Below, piece by piece: positions 54,427 through 62,074 of a stretch of 64,000 nt of DNA. The DNA lies in assembly GCA_002452815.1 (NCBI GenBank), contig DKFM01000014.1, forward strand, positions 1 to 64,000, read 5' to 3'. Within the stretch, counting starts at the first letter, position 1. Each line of letters starts with the position of its first letter. The translations under genes were made by a program, and so were the position numbers. The notes beneath the pieces were generated by a model. The model was not told the DNA's origin. It did no database searches and saw only the letters and a program-made list of their open reading frames with translations. The DNA comes from Rhodobacteraceae bacterium UBA6796 (GTDB taxonomy: Bacteria; Pseudomonadota; Alphaproteobacteria; Rhodobacterales; Rhodobacteraceae).

Positions 54427-55415
54427 TATTCGACCGGGCAGGTATTGTCCGACATGTAGTCATGCACGGTGATCTCGCCCGCGATGATCTTGGCGGCGGC
54501 GGCATCCACCGTCGCCTTCATCTCGTCGGTGATCAGCGCGGCGTTGTCGTCATCCAGCGCATAGCCCACGCCCTCGGCCTTGAGGTCCATCACATGGATA
54601 CCGGTTTCCAGCGTGTCGCCCGCCTTGAAGGCCTCGTAAACCGCGTTGTCCACGCGCTTGAGCATCGAGGTCAGAACCTTGCCGGGGTGCAGATAGTTCT
54701 GGTTGCTGTCCACGCCGATCGACAGGATGCCTTCATCCGCGGCGGTTTGCAGAACGCCGATGCCGGTGCCGCCCGCGGCGGCATAGATCACGTCTGCGCC
54801 CTGGCTGATCTGCGCCTTGGTCAGTTCGCTGCCCTTGACCGGGTCGTTCCAGGCGCTCGGCGTGGTGCCGGTCATGTTCTGGATCACCTTGGCGTCGGGG
54901 TTGACCGCCTTCACGCCCTGCACATAGCCACAGGCGAATTTGCGGATCAGCGGAATGTCCATGCCGCCGATGAAGCCGACCGTGCCGGTCTTCGAGGCCT
55001 GCGCAGCCATCATGCCGACGAGGAACGAGCCCTGCTCTTCGGTGAAGACGACCGAGCGGACGTTGGGCTGATCGACGACCATGTCGATGATCGCGAATTT
55101 GGTATCCGGGTAGTCGGGGGCCACGGTGTTCAGAACATCGCCGAAGGCAAAGCCGGTCATCACGATCGGGTTGGCACCCGACTCGGCCAGACGGCGCAGG
55201 GCCTGCTCGCGCTGGGCTTCGGACTGCATCTCCAGTTCTTTGTAGCTGCCGCCGGTCTCATCAACCCACTTCTTCGCGCCGGTATAGGCCGCCTCGTTGA
55301 AGGATTTGTCGAATTTGCCGCCAAGGTCGTAAATCAGTGCCGGATCGGCGAAGGCCGCGCCGGTGAAAAGCGCCAGCGTGGCGGCCGCGCCGAGAAACTG
55401 TTTCATAAGGGTCAT
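54426..55415 (-). CDS. BMP-type nucleoside-binding protein
   Basis: The 329-residue protein has a signal peptide (M-T-L-M-K-Q-F, hydrophobic core, A-F-A-D) without a lipobox, then the BMP fold with D-L-G-G-K-F-D-K-S-F-N-E-A near 30. It is likely a free periplasmic binding protein for purine nucleosides. ATG 55415 has GGGAG six bases upstream. It is first in the operon with the ATPase, two permeases and the phosphorylase. Confidence 0.88.
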   Translation of the reverse strand: MTLMKQFLGAAATLALFTGAAFADPALIYDLGGKFDKSFNEAAYTGAKKWVDETGGSYKELEMQSEAQREQALRRLAESGANPIVMTGFAFGDVLNTVAPDYPDTKFAIIDMVVDQPNVRSVVFTEEQGSFLVGMMAAQASKTGTVGFIGGMDIPLIRKFACGYVQGVKAVNPDAKVIQNMTGTTPSAWNDPVKGSELTKAQISQGADVIYAAAGGTGIGVLQTAADEGILSIGVDSNQNYLHPGKVLTSMLKRVDNAVYEAFKAGDTLETGIHVMDLKAEGVGYALDDDNAALITDEMKATVDAAAAKIIAGEITVHDYMSDNTCPVE

Positions 55416-55491
55416 TGGTCACTCCCGGTCATTGTTTGCTCATTCCTTGCGGAACGCTGTTGGCAGGCTGATGGGCCCGCGGACCACAGGG

Positions 55492-55520
55492 ATTAGGGCC
55501 GGGATTGCCGGGGGGGTCAA
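55492..55520 (-). promoter_or_regulatory. Candidate promoter of the nucleoside-uptake operon
   Basis: On the minus strand TTGACC (55520-55515) is followed after 17 bases by CCTAAT (55497-55492), about 80 bases before the binding-protein gene. Confidence 0.45.
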
Positions 55521-55571
55521 GCGTGATTTTGCGCGCGCGGGGCGGTGCTTGGCGGCTTTTTGAGCGCTCGG

Positions 55572-55997
55572 TCAAACTTCGGCGGGCCGCAGCGGCAGGG
55601 TCAGCACCAGCGCGTCGACGCGCGCGCCCTCGGGCGTGTGGTAATAGCCGCGCCTGCGCCCCGATTCCCGCCAGCCCGCCGCTGCGTAAAGCGCGCGCGC
55701 AGCGGTATGGTCCTCGGCCACTTCCAGAAAGGCGCTTTCGCCGCCGCGCTCTTGGGCGGTGGCGGCGAATTGCGCCAGAAGCGCGCGGCCGGTGCCCTGA
55801 CGGCGGGCCTCGGGCGCGGTGCAGATGGTCAGCAGCTCTGCCTCACCGGCGATCACCCGTCCCAGAACGAAGCCCTGAGAATCGCCTTGCAGGAAACAGA
55901 GGGGCGAGGTCAGGAATTCGGCGAATTCCGCCGCCGACCAAGGGCGGGGGGTGGTGAAACAGCGCTTGTGCAGGGCGGCAAGGGCCTCGGGGCTCAT
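55572..55997 (-). CDS. rimI: GNAT acetyltransferase RimI
   Basis: The 141-residue protein has the GNAT acetyl-CoA motif (R-R-Q-G-T-G-R-A-L-L) near 80. Being next to tsaB supports RimI, which acetylates the N-terminus of ribosomal S18 in E. coli. The start at 55997 is inside the end of the tsaB segment and the binding site is weak; an alternative start upstream would overlap tsaB more. Confidence 0.75.
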   Translation of the reverse strand: MSPEALAALHKRCFTTPRPWSAAEFAEFLTSPLCFLQGDSQGFVLGRVIAGEAELLTICTAPEARRQGTGRALLAQFAATAQERGGESAFLEVAEDHTAARALYAAAGWRESGRRRGYYHTPEGARVDALVLTLPLRPAEV

Positions 55998-56001
55998 CGC
56001 G

Positions 56002-56616
56002 TCAATCCAGAATGACCGGCGGCGGGTCAGAGGGCGGCGCCGCATCGGCCGAGCGCAGGTAAAGCGGGGCAGGGCGCGGCTGCGGCGTATCGGCGCGCGC
56101 CGCGGCGAGCCGGGCGATCGCCGTGGCCAGATCGGCGGGCGCGATCCCTTCGCGCAGGAGAATATCGCGTTGCGCGGCCTCGGTATCGGCCTGCGCGCGC
56201 GGCATCATCTGCGGGGCGTCCGCGCCGGTCGCAGTGAAGTCCTGCACATAAACCTCGTCGCGCCGGGCGTCGATCTGGGCGCGCAGCGGGCGCGGCTGAC
56301 CTGCGGCAAGCGCGTCGAGCGTACTGACCCCCACCGCCGGAATCCCCAGTGCCAGCGCCAGCCCGCGCGCGGCCGAGACCGAAATCCGCACGCCGGTAAA
56401 GTTGCCCGGTCCGATGCCGACGCCGATCACCGCCAGATCGCGCCAGCCGATGCCCGCGCGTGCCAGCATCTCGTCCAGCAAGGGCATCAGCCGTTCGGCC
56501 TGGCCTTTCGGCATGTCTTCGGCGCGGGCCTCGATCAGGCGTTCACCATGCAACAAAGCGGCCGCGCAATGCGCGGCCGATGTGTCGAAGCCCAGGGTCC
56601 AGCGCTCAGCTTGCAA
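56002..56616 (-). CDS. tsaB: tRNA threonylcarbamoyladenosine protein TsaB, TTG start
   Basis: The 204-residue protein has F-D-T-S-A-A-H-C near residue 10, G-P-G-N-F-T-G-V-R near 70 and a D-A-R-R-D-E-V-Y segment, the TsaB pattern. It is the non-catalytic partner of TsaD in t6A37 synthesis. The only start giving the conserved N-terminus is TTG at 56616, within the end of the upstream Nfu gene. Confidence 0.88.
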   Translation of the reverse strand: MQAERWTLGFDTSAAHCAAALLHGERLIEARAEDMPKGQAERLMPLLDEMLARAGIGWRDLAVIGVGIGPGNFTGVRISVSAARGLALALGIPAVGVSTLDALAAGQPRPLRAQIDARRDEVYVQDFTATGADAPQMMPRAQADTEAAQRDILLREGIAPADLATAIARLAAARADTPQPRPAPLYLRSADAAPPSDPPPVILD

Positions 56617-57169
56617 CGGGGCGCACCTCGGTCACCTCGGGAATGTAGTGACGCAGCAGGTTTTCGATGCCCATCTTCAGCGTCAGGGTCGAGCTGGGGC
56701 AGCCGGCGCAGGCGCCCTGCATGTGCAGGTAAACCACGCCACGTTCGAACCCGTGGAAGGTGATGTCGCCGCCGTCCTGCGCCACCGCCGGGCGCACCCG
56801 GGTATCCAGCAATTCCTTGATCTGCGCCACGATCGCGCCATCTTCGCCGGAATGTTCGGCATGCCCGCCGGTCGCGGGGCCTTCGCCTTCCATCACCGGG
56901 GCGCCGGACTGGAAATGCTCCATGATGGCCCCCAGGATCGCCGGTTTGGCGTGTTCCCAGGCAGTCGCGGCATCTTTTGTCACAGTCACGAAATCCGAGC
57001 CGAAAAACACGCCGGTCACGCCCGCAACGGCAAAGATCCGTTGCGCAAGCGGCGATTTCGCGGCCGCCTCGGCACTTTGGAAATCGGCGGTGCCGACCTC
57101 AAGCACGGTCTGGCCGGGCAGGAATTTCAGCGTGGCGGGGTTCGGGGTGGTCTCGGTCTGGATGAACAT
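56606..57169 (-). CDS. Nfu-type iron-sulfur cluster carrier
   Basis: The 187-residue protein has the N-terminal Nfu domain (M-F-I-Q-T-E-T-T-P-N-P-A-T-L-K-F) and a C-terminal NifU-like domain with D-G-G-D-I and the C-A-G-C cluster motif. It delivers [4Fe-4S] clusters. The start at 57169 is the conserved Met of the Nfu domain; eight extra upstream codons are rejected. Confidence 0.92.
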   Translation of the reverse strand: MFIQTETTPNPATLKFLPGQTVLEVGTADFQSAEAAAKSPLAQRIFAVAGVTGVFFGSDFVTVTKDAATAWEHAKPAILGAIMEHFQSGAPVMEGEGPATGGHAEHSGEDGAIVAQIKELLDTRVRPAVAQDGGDITFHGFERGVVYLHMQGACAGCPSSTLTLKMGIENLLRHYIPEVTEVRPVAS

Positions 57170-57264
57170 CGGCGCCTCCTTGGCTTGGGGCACATATGCG
57201 GCGCCCGAGCGAATTAATCAAGTATTGCGGCCCGATCGCCCTGCGGGCAAATCGGCGCAGGCGG

Positions 57265-57720
57265 TCAGGTGATCGCCTCCAGCCGCTCTTTCGACATGTC
57301 GCCGGGCACCACGGTCAGCGGGATCGGCAGGTTGCCCGAGTTGCGGCTCATCTGCGTGACCAGCGGGCCGGGCCCGGCCTTGTCGGTGCCCGCGCCCAGA
57401 ACCAGCACGCCGATCTGCGGGTCTTGCCGGATCACGTCCAGGATCTCGGTCACCGGCTCGCCCTCGCGGATGATGAGTTCGGGGTCGACGCCCTGCCGGT
57501 CGCGCATCCATTTCGCGAACACTTCGAAATGCGCCTCGATCCGCTCGCGCGCTTCTTCGCGCATGATCTCGGCCACGCCGATCCAGTGCTGGTATTCCTC
57601 GGGCGGGATGATCGACAGGATCGCCACGCCCGCGCGGGTATGATTGGCCCGCATCGCGGCATAGCGCATCGCGTTCAGGCATTCGCGCGTATCGTCAAGC
57701 ACCACCAGAAACTTGCGCAT
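57265..57720 (-). CDS. Universal stress protein family
   Basis: The 151-residue protein has the UspA fold: K-F-L-V-V-L-D-D-T near the start and L-V-L-G-A-G-T near 108. The C-terminal G-x(9)-S-type nucleotide loop is present in part. The function is unknown beyond stress response. Confidence 0.82.
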   Translation of the reverse strand: MRKFLVVLDDTRECLNAMRYAAMRANHTRAGVAILSIIPPEEYQHWIGVAEIMREEARERIEAHFEVFAKWMRDRQGVDPELIIREGEPVTEILDVIRQDPQIGVLVLGAGTDKAGPGPLVTQMSRNSGNLPIPLTVVPGDMSKERLEAIT

Positions 57721-57782
57721 GGGATCTCCTTTGATCTGCGCCGATCATTGCGCCGGGCCAGGCGTTTGGCAACCGTGATGCG

Positions 57783-58649
57783 TTACAGCGGGCAGCTGGC
57801 CGCCCAGTCCCAATACATCTCGCGGATGCGTTTGGTGACGGGGCCGTGGTCATAGCGCACCTCGTCGAAGGCCACGACCGGGGTGACCTTGGCGAAGTTG
57901 CCCGACAGGAATACCTCGTCCGCCGCGCGGAAATCATCGAGCGTGAGGACGCATTCGCGCACCTCCATGCCATTGTCGCGCAGGTTCTTGATGTGGCGCG
58001 CGCGGGTCAGGCCGGACAGGAAGGTGCCGTTGGCGATGGGTGTCATCACCACGCCGTCGCGGACCATGAACACGTTGGCCGTGGCCGATTCCGCGACATT
58101 GCCCATCGCATCCTGCACCAGCGCATTGCCAAAGCCCTTGCGCTTGGCCTCGACCAGCATCCGCGCGTTGTTCGGATACAGGCAGCCGGCCTTGGCGTTG
58201 CAGACGTTGTCGGCCAGAACCGGGCGGCGGAAGCTGGTGGTGGTGATCGTCGTGGTGGCCTCGGCGGGCGGCATCGGCACCTCTTCGAGGCAAAGCGCAA
58301 AGCCGGTCACGCCTTCCAGCGGCGCGATGCCCAGTTCCGAGCCGTGGATCGCCCAATACATCGGCCGCACATAAACGGCCGCGTCGCGGGGATAGAGGCG
58401 CAGGCCTTCGCGCGCGATCTCGACCATCTGGGCGGGGTCGATCGTGGGGGTGATCATCAGCGCCTCGGCCGAGCGGTTGGTGCGCGCGCAATGGGCGTCC
58501 AGATCGGGGATCAGCCCGTCGAACATCCGCGCCCCGTCAAAGACCGAACTGCCCTGCCAGATGCCGTGATCGGCGGCGCGCATCACCGGGATGTCGCCTT
58601 CGTGCCAGCTGCCTTCGAACCAGGTGCGGATATTTTTCCCAAATGACAT
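57783..58649 (-). CDS. ilvE: Branched-chain amino acid aminotransferase
   Basis: The 288-residue class IV aminotransferase has the PLP lysine in N-A-K-A-G-C-L-Y near 153 and the V-F-D-G-A-R start region. It exchanges amino groups between branched-chain amino acids and 2-oxoglutarate. D-amino-acid or 4-amino-4-deoxychorismate class IV relatives are less likely. Confidence 0.85.
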   Translation of the reverse strand: MSFGKNIRTWFEGSWHEGDIPVMRAADHGIWQGSSVFDGARMFDGLIPDLDAHCARTNRSAEALMITPTIDPAQMVEIAREGLRLYPRDAAVYVRPMYWAIHGSELGIAPLEGVTGFALCLEEVPMPPAEATTTITTTSFRRPVLADNVCNAKAGCLYPNNARMLVEAKRKGFGNALVQDAMGNVAESATANVFMVRDGVVMTPIANGTFLSGLTRARHIKNLRDNGMEVRECVLTLDDFRAADEVFLSGNFAKVTPVVAFDEVRYDHGPVTKRIREMYWDWAASCPL

Positions 58650-58719
58650 AGCGTGTCTCCTTTGGCGCGCACTCTAAGCACCCGGGCGCGGCAAGGTCCA
58701 GATCTGGCTTGTATCGGTG

Positions 58720-59568
58720 TCAAAGTGCGGCGCGCCAGACGCTGGGCGTCACCCCGCGATGGGCCCGGAATGTGCGGGTCAGGTGGCTGTGATGGGCAAA
58801 TCCGCAGGCGGCGGCGACCTCGGCCAGCGGCGTGCCGTCTGCGATCAGCGCCTCGGCCCGGGCGATCCGTCGCGTCTCGACATAGCGCTGCGGGCTCAGG
58901 CCAAGCGTGGCGGTGAACATGCGTTGAAAATGGAATTCGGACAGCCCGGCCTGCGTGGCCAGATCGGCCAGCGGCAGGGCGCTGTCCAGAGTGTCCTCGA
59001 TAAAGGCGCAGATCCGGCGCCGCACCGCCGGGGCCAGACCGCCGCGCAGCGGTTCGGCGCGCAGGTTTCCCAGCCCGGGTGCGGTCAGCAGATGGTGCAT
59101 CAGATCCAAGAGGGCGGCGCGGGCGGCCAAGGGGCGCGCCTGCACCGCGGCAAGGGCGCGCAGATGCGTGGCAAGGCCCGGCGCGGTGGCGAAGGTCAGT
59201 TCCGGCAGGTCGATCCGGGCGGGCGCATGCCCGAGCGTTTCGGCCGCGAAGTGGCGCAATTGCGCGTCGGGCAAATACAGATGCAGGAAGCGGAAGGCGC
59301 CGCCGATCTCCCAGTCGGACTGCGCGCCTTGCGGCATGATGCAGACCGCCCCGGGCGCCCCGGTGATCCGCCCCCGGTCCAGCCTGCGGCATTCCTGCCC
59401 GTTCTCCAGATAGAGGCTGAGCACATGCATCCGGGTGTTTTCATAGCGCACCCGGTCGCGTGCGTTCGACCAGACCGCCAATGCAGCCCCCGCGCCCAGA
59501 TCGCGCGCGGCTTCCAGCCGTGCGTTCGAGCGGCTGAGGCTTTCGAAAACGGTTGCGGTCGCGGCCAT
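58720..59568 (-). CDS. AraC-family transcriptional regulator
   Basis: The 282-residue protein has an N-terminal cupin-like sensor and a C-terminal double helix-turn-helix: L-A-D-L-A-T-Q-A-G-L-S, then V-A-A-A-C-G-F-A-H-H-S-H-L-T-R-T-F. The start at 59568 is the first Met that gives this layout. It is divergent from an EamA exporter, its probable target. Confidence 0.85.
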   Translation of the reverse strand: MAATATVFESLSRSNARLEAARDLGAGAALAVWSNARDRVRYENTRMHVLSLYLENGQECRRLDRGRITGAPGAVCIMPQGAQSDWEIGGAFRFLHLYLPDAQLRHFAAETLGHAPARIDLPELTFATAPGLATHLRALAAVQARPLAARAALLDLMHHLLTAPGLGNLRAEPLRGGLAPAVRRRICAFIEDTLDSALPLADLATQAGLSEFHFQRMFTATLGLSPQRYVETRRIARAEALIADGTPLAEVAAACGFAHHSHLTRTFRAHRGVTPSVWRAAL

Positions 59569-59707
59569 GAGTGCCCCTTTCCCGGCCCGTTCTAGCAGCG
59601 GCGGCGTCGCGCCGGAACGGGGCCTGAAGCGACGCGTGAAAATAGCCGCAAGATCGTGCAAGCGCACCACCGCAGGCCATGGCATAGCCGCGTCAAAGGA
59701 GCCTGCC

Positions 59708-60637
59708 ATGACCCTGATGCTGTTTGTCGCTACCGTGCTGATCTGGGGGACCACCTGGATCGCGATTTCGTTTCAGCTGGGTCCGGTGCCGGTGCTGGCA
59801 TCGGTCTTCTACCGCTTTGCGCTGGCGGCGGTGCTGATGCTGCCCGCGCTCGCGCTGACGGGGCGGCTGACGGCGGTGCCCTGGCGGCAGCACCGGTTCA
59901 TCGTGCTGCAGGGGATCTGCCTGTTCTCGCTGAATTTCATCTGTTTTTACAATGCCACGCGGTTCATTCCCTCGGGCCTGGTCTCGGTGATCTTCTCGCT
60001 CGCCACGATCTATAATGCGGTAAATGCGCGGCTGATCTTTGGCGATACGATCCGTCCGCGCGCGTTGCTGGCCACGGGCCTTGGTGCGGCGGGGCTGGGT
60101 CTTTTGTTCGCGCCCGACCTGATCGGCCATCAGGTGAATGGCGACACGCTGCGCGGGATGGGGCTGGCGGCGCTTGGCACCTTGTTCTTCAGTCTGGGCA
60201 ACATGGCGTCGCGGCGCAATTCGGCGGCGGGGATTCCGCCGCTGACCGCGAATGCCTGGGGCATGGGCTATGGCGCGCTGATCCTGCTGGCAATCGTGCT
60301 GGCAACGGGCACGCCGCTGCCACCGCCGCCCGACCTGCGCTATTGGGGGGCGCTGGCCTATCTGTCGGTCTTCGGCTCGATCGTGGGCTTCACCACCTAT
60401 CTGATGCTGGTGGCCCGCATCGGCACCGGGCGCGCGGCCTATGCGACGGTGATGTTCCCGGTGATCGCCCTGATCGCGTCGAGCCTGTATGAGGGCTTCG
60501 TGTGGACACCGCTGGCGTTGGCGGGGTTGGGGCTGACGCTTGCCGGCAATGCGGTCATGTTCGCGCCAGCCCGGAAACGGCGCCTCAGTCCTGGGGCGCC
60601 TCTGCCAGCAGGGCGTGCAAATCCAGATGGGCGTTGA
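59708..60637 (+). CDS. EamA/DMT-family exporter
   Basis: The 309-residue protein has ten hydrophobic helices in two EamA repeats, with W-G-T-T-W near the start. Such proteins export amino acids, nucleosides or related small molecules. A GGAG site precedes ATG 59708. Its end overlaps the convergent VOC gene by 53 bases. Confidence 0.85.
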   Translation: MTLMLFVATVLIWGTTWIAISFQLGPVPVLASVFYRFALAAVLMLPALALTGRLTAVPWRQHRFIVLQGICLFSLNFICFYNATRFIPSGLVSVIFSLATIYNAVNARLIFGDTIRPRALLATGLGAAGLGLLFAPDLIGHQVNGDTLRGMGLAALGTLFFSLGNMASRRNSAAGIPPLTANAWGMGYGALILLAIVLATGTPLPPPPDLRYWGALAYLSVFGSIVGFTTYLMLVARIGTGRAAYATVMFPVIALIASSLYEGFVWTPLALAGLGLTLAGNAVMFAPARKRRLSPGAPLPAGRANPDGR

Positions 60638-61076
60638 CCATCTTCAGGTTGCCCTCGGCGTCGCGCGGCCAGTCCTCGAGCGCGCGGTCACGATAGAGTT
60701 CGACCCCGTTGCCGTCCGGGTCGCGCAGATAGATCGCCTCTGACACACCATGATCGGCGGCACCTTCCAGCGGCACACCCGCCGCCACGATCCGGCGCAG
60801 CGCATCGGCCAGCTGGGCGCGGTCGGGATACAGGAACGCGGTGTGATAAAGCCCGGTCGTGCCCGGTGCAGGCGGCTTGCCGCCCTTGCTCTCCCAGGTG
60901 TTCAGCCCGATGTGATGATGATAGCCGCCAGCGCCCAGAAACGCCGCTTGGGTGCCGAACCGCTGTTGCAGTTCAAAGCCCAGAACGCCGGAGTAAAAGG
61001 CGATGGCGCGCTCCAGATCGGCAACTTTCAGGTGGACGTGGCCGATGCGGGCCTGCGGATGGATGGGGTTGGTCAT
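60585..61076 (-). CDS. VOC/glyoxalase-family protein
   Basis: The 163-residue protein has the VOC fold: I-G-H-V-H-L-K-V-A-D-L-E-R-A near residue 11, Y-H-H-H-I-G-L-N-T-W and a C-terminal D-P-D-G-N-G-V-E-L-Y-R-D. The two His and Glu fit a metal site; a ring-cleavage (CatE-like) or glyoxalase role is possible. The Met at 61076 is selected. Confidence 0.8.
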   Translation of the reverse strand: MTNPIHPQARIGHVHLKVADLERAIAFYSGVLGFELQQRFGTQAAFLGAGGYHHHIGLNTWESKGGKPPAPGTTGLYHTAFLYPDRAQLADALRRIVAAGVPLEGAADHGVSEAIYLRDPDGNGVELYRDRALEDWPRDAEGNLKMVNAHLDLHALLAEAPQD

Positions 61077-61161
61077 TGGGGTCTCCTGCCGATATACGGG
61101 TGTTGAGGCGAAGATAGGCGCAGGGCTGGGTGTGCGCCATTCGAGAAAATCGCTCAGAATT

Positions 61162-61177
61162 TGTGTAAATTTGCACA
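61162..61177. promoter_or_regulatory. 16-base palindrome upstream of the sugar transferase
   Basis: TGTGTAAATTTGCACA is an inverted repeat with one T-G mismatch, lying in an AT-rich stretch between the divergent VOC and sugar-transferase genes. It looks like a dimeric repressor or activator site. Confidence 0.5.
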
Positions 61178-61245
61178 TTTATTCCCGCCCCGGTTGTGCG
61201 TGCGCGTTAAGGGTTCGGTAGACAGGTTTCCTTAGTCCTGTTGGC

Positions 61246-61977
61246 ATGATGAAACCCGCACGCCAGATCCAGCCCTCGTTCGCCCGCAGTGTCGCGCTTG
61301 CGCCGCCGTTTCCCGGGCACTTTGTCCAAGGTCGCCCCTTCGCGGCACGCCGCCCTGCCGGAACGCGGCAGATCGGGCTGTCGAAACGGTTGTTCGACGT
61401 TGTGCTGGCGCTTCTGCTGCTGCCGCTTCTGGCGCCGGTGATGCTTGTCGTCGTGGTGGTGCTTGCGGTGGCGCAGGGCCGCCCGTTCTTTCATGTGTCC
61501 GAACGCATGAAATCCCCGACCGAGGGGTTCGCGCTGTGGAAATTCCGCACCATGACGGTGGATGTGGCCGATGGCGGCATCTCTGGCGGGCACAAGGCGG
61601 CGCGCATCACGCCGATCGGGCGGATCTTGCGCAAGACGCGGGCGGACGAGTTGCCGCAACTTTGGAACATTCTGAAGGGCGATATGAGCTTCGTGGGCCC
61701 GCGCCCGCCGCTGCGCGCGTATGTGGAGCGGTTTCCGGGGATCTATGGACAGGTGCTGAAATCGCGTCCCGGTGTGACCGGGCTGGCCTCGCTCCACTAT
61801 CACCGCCATGAAGAGCGGTTGTTGGCGCGCTGCACCACGCCCGAGGAAAGCGACGGGGTCTATGTCCGCTCGTGCATGCCCATGAAGGCCCGACTCGATC
61901 TGATCTATCAGGACCACGCCTCGCTCGGTTTCGATATTCTGCTGCTGCTGCGCACGATCCGGCGTGTCCTGAGCTGA
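61246..61977 (+). CDS. Undecaprenyl-phosphate sugar transferase
   Basis: The 243-residue protein has one membrane helix (about 49-77), then the bacterial sugar-transferase domain: S-K-R-L-F-D-V, W-K-F-R-T-M, D-E-L-P-Q-L-W-N-I-L-K-G-D-M-S-F-V-G-P-R-P and R-P-G-V-T-G. It transfers the first sugar phosphate to undecaprenyl phosphate for a surface polysaccharide. It and the next gene begin a polysaccharide locus. Confidence 0.9.
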   Translation: MMKPARQIQPSFARSVALAPPFPGHFVQGRPFAARRPAGTRQIGLSKRLFDVVLALLLLPLLAPVMLVVVVVLAVAQGRPFFHVSERMKSPTEGFALWKFRTMTVDVADGGISGGHKAARITPIGRILRKTRADELPQLWNILKGDMSFVGPRPPLRAYVERFPGIYGQVLKSRPGVTGLASLHYHRHEERLLARCTTPEESDGVYVRSCMPMKARLDLIYQDHASLGFDILLLLRTIRRVLS

Positions 61978-62074
61978 TGGCCAGGGAAAAATCCGCTGCG
62001 TGGCCTTGGCCGTTAAACGATGGGCAAGCTTTCTGCGATCTAGTGCAACGCGGGGGAAGGTTTCGAGAGTCGGC

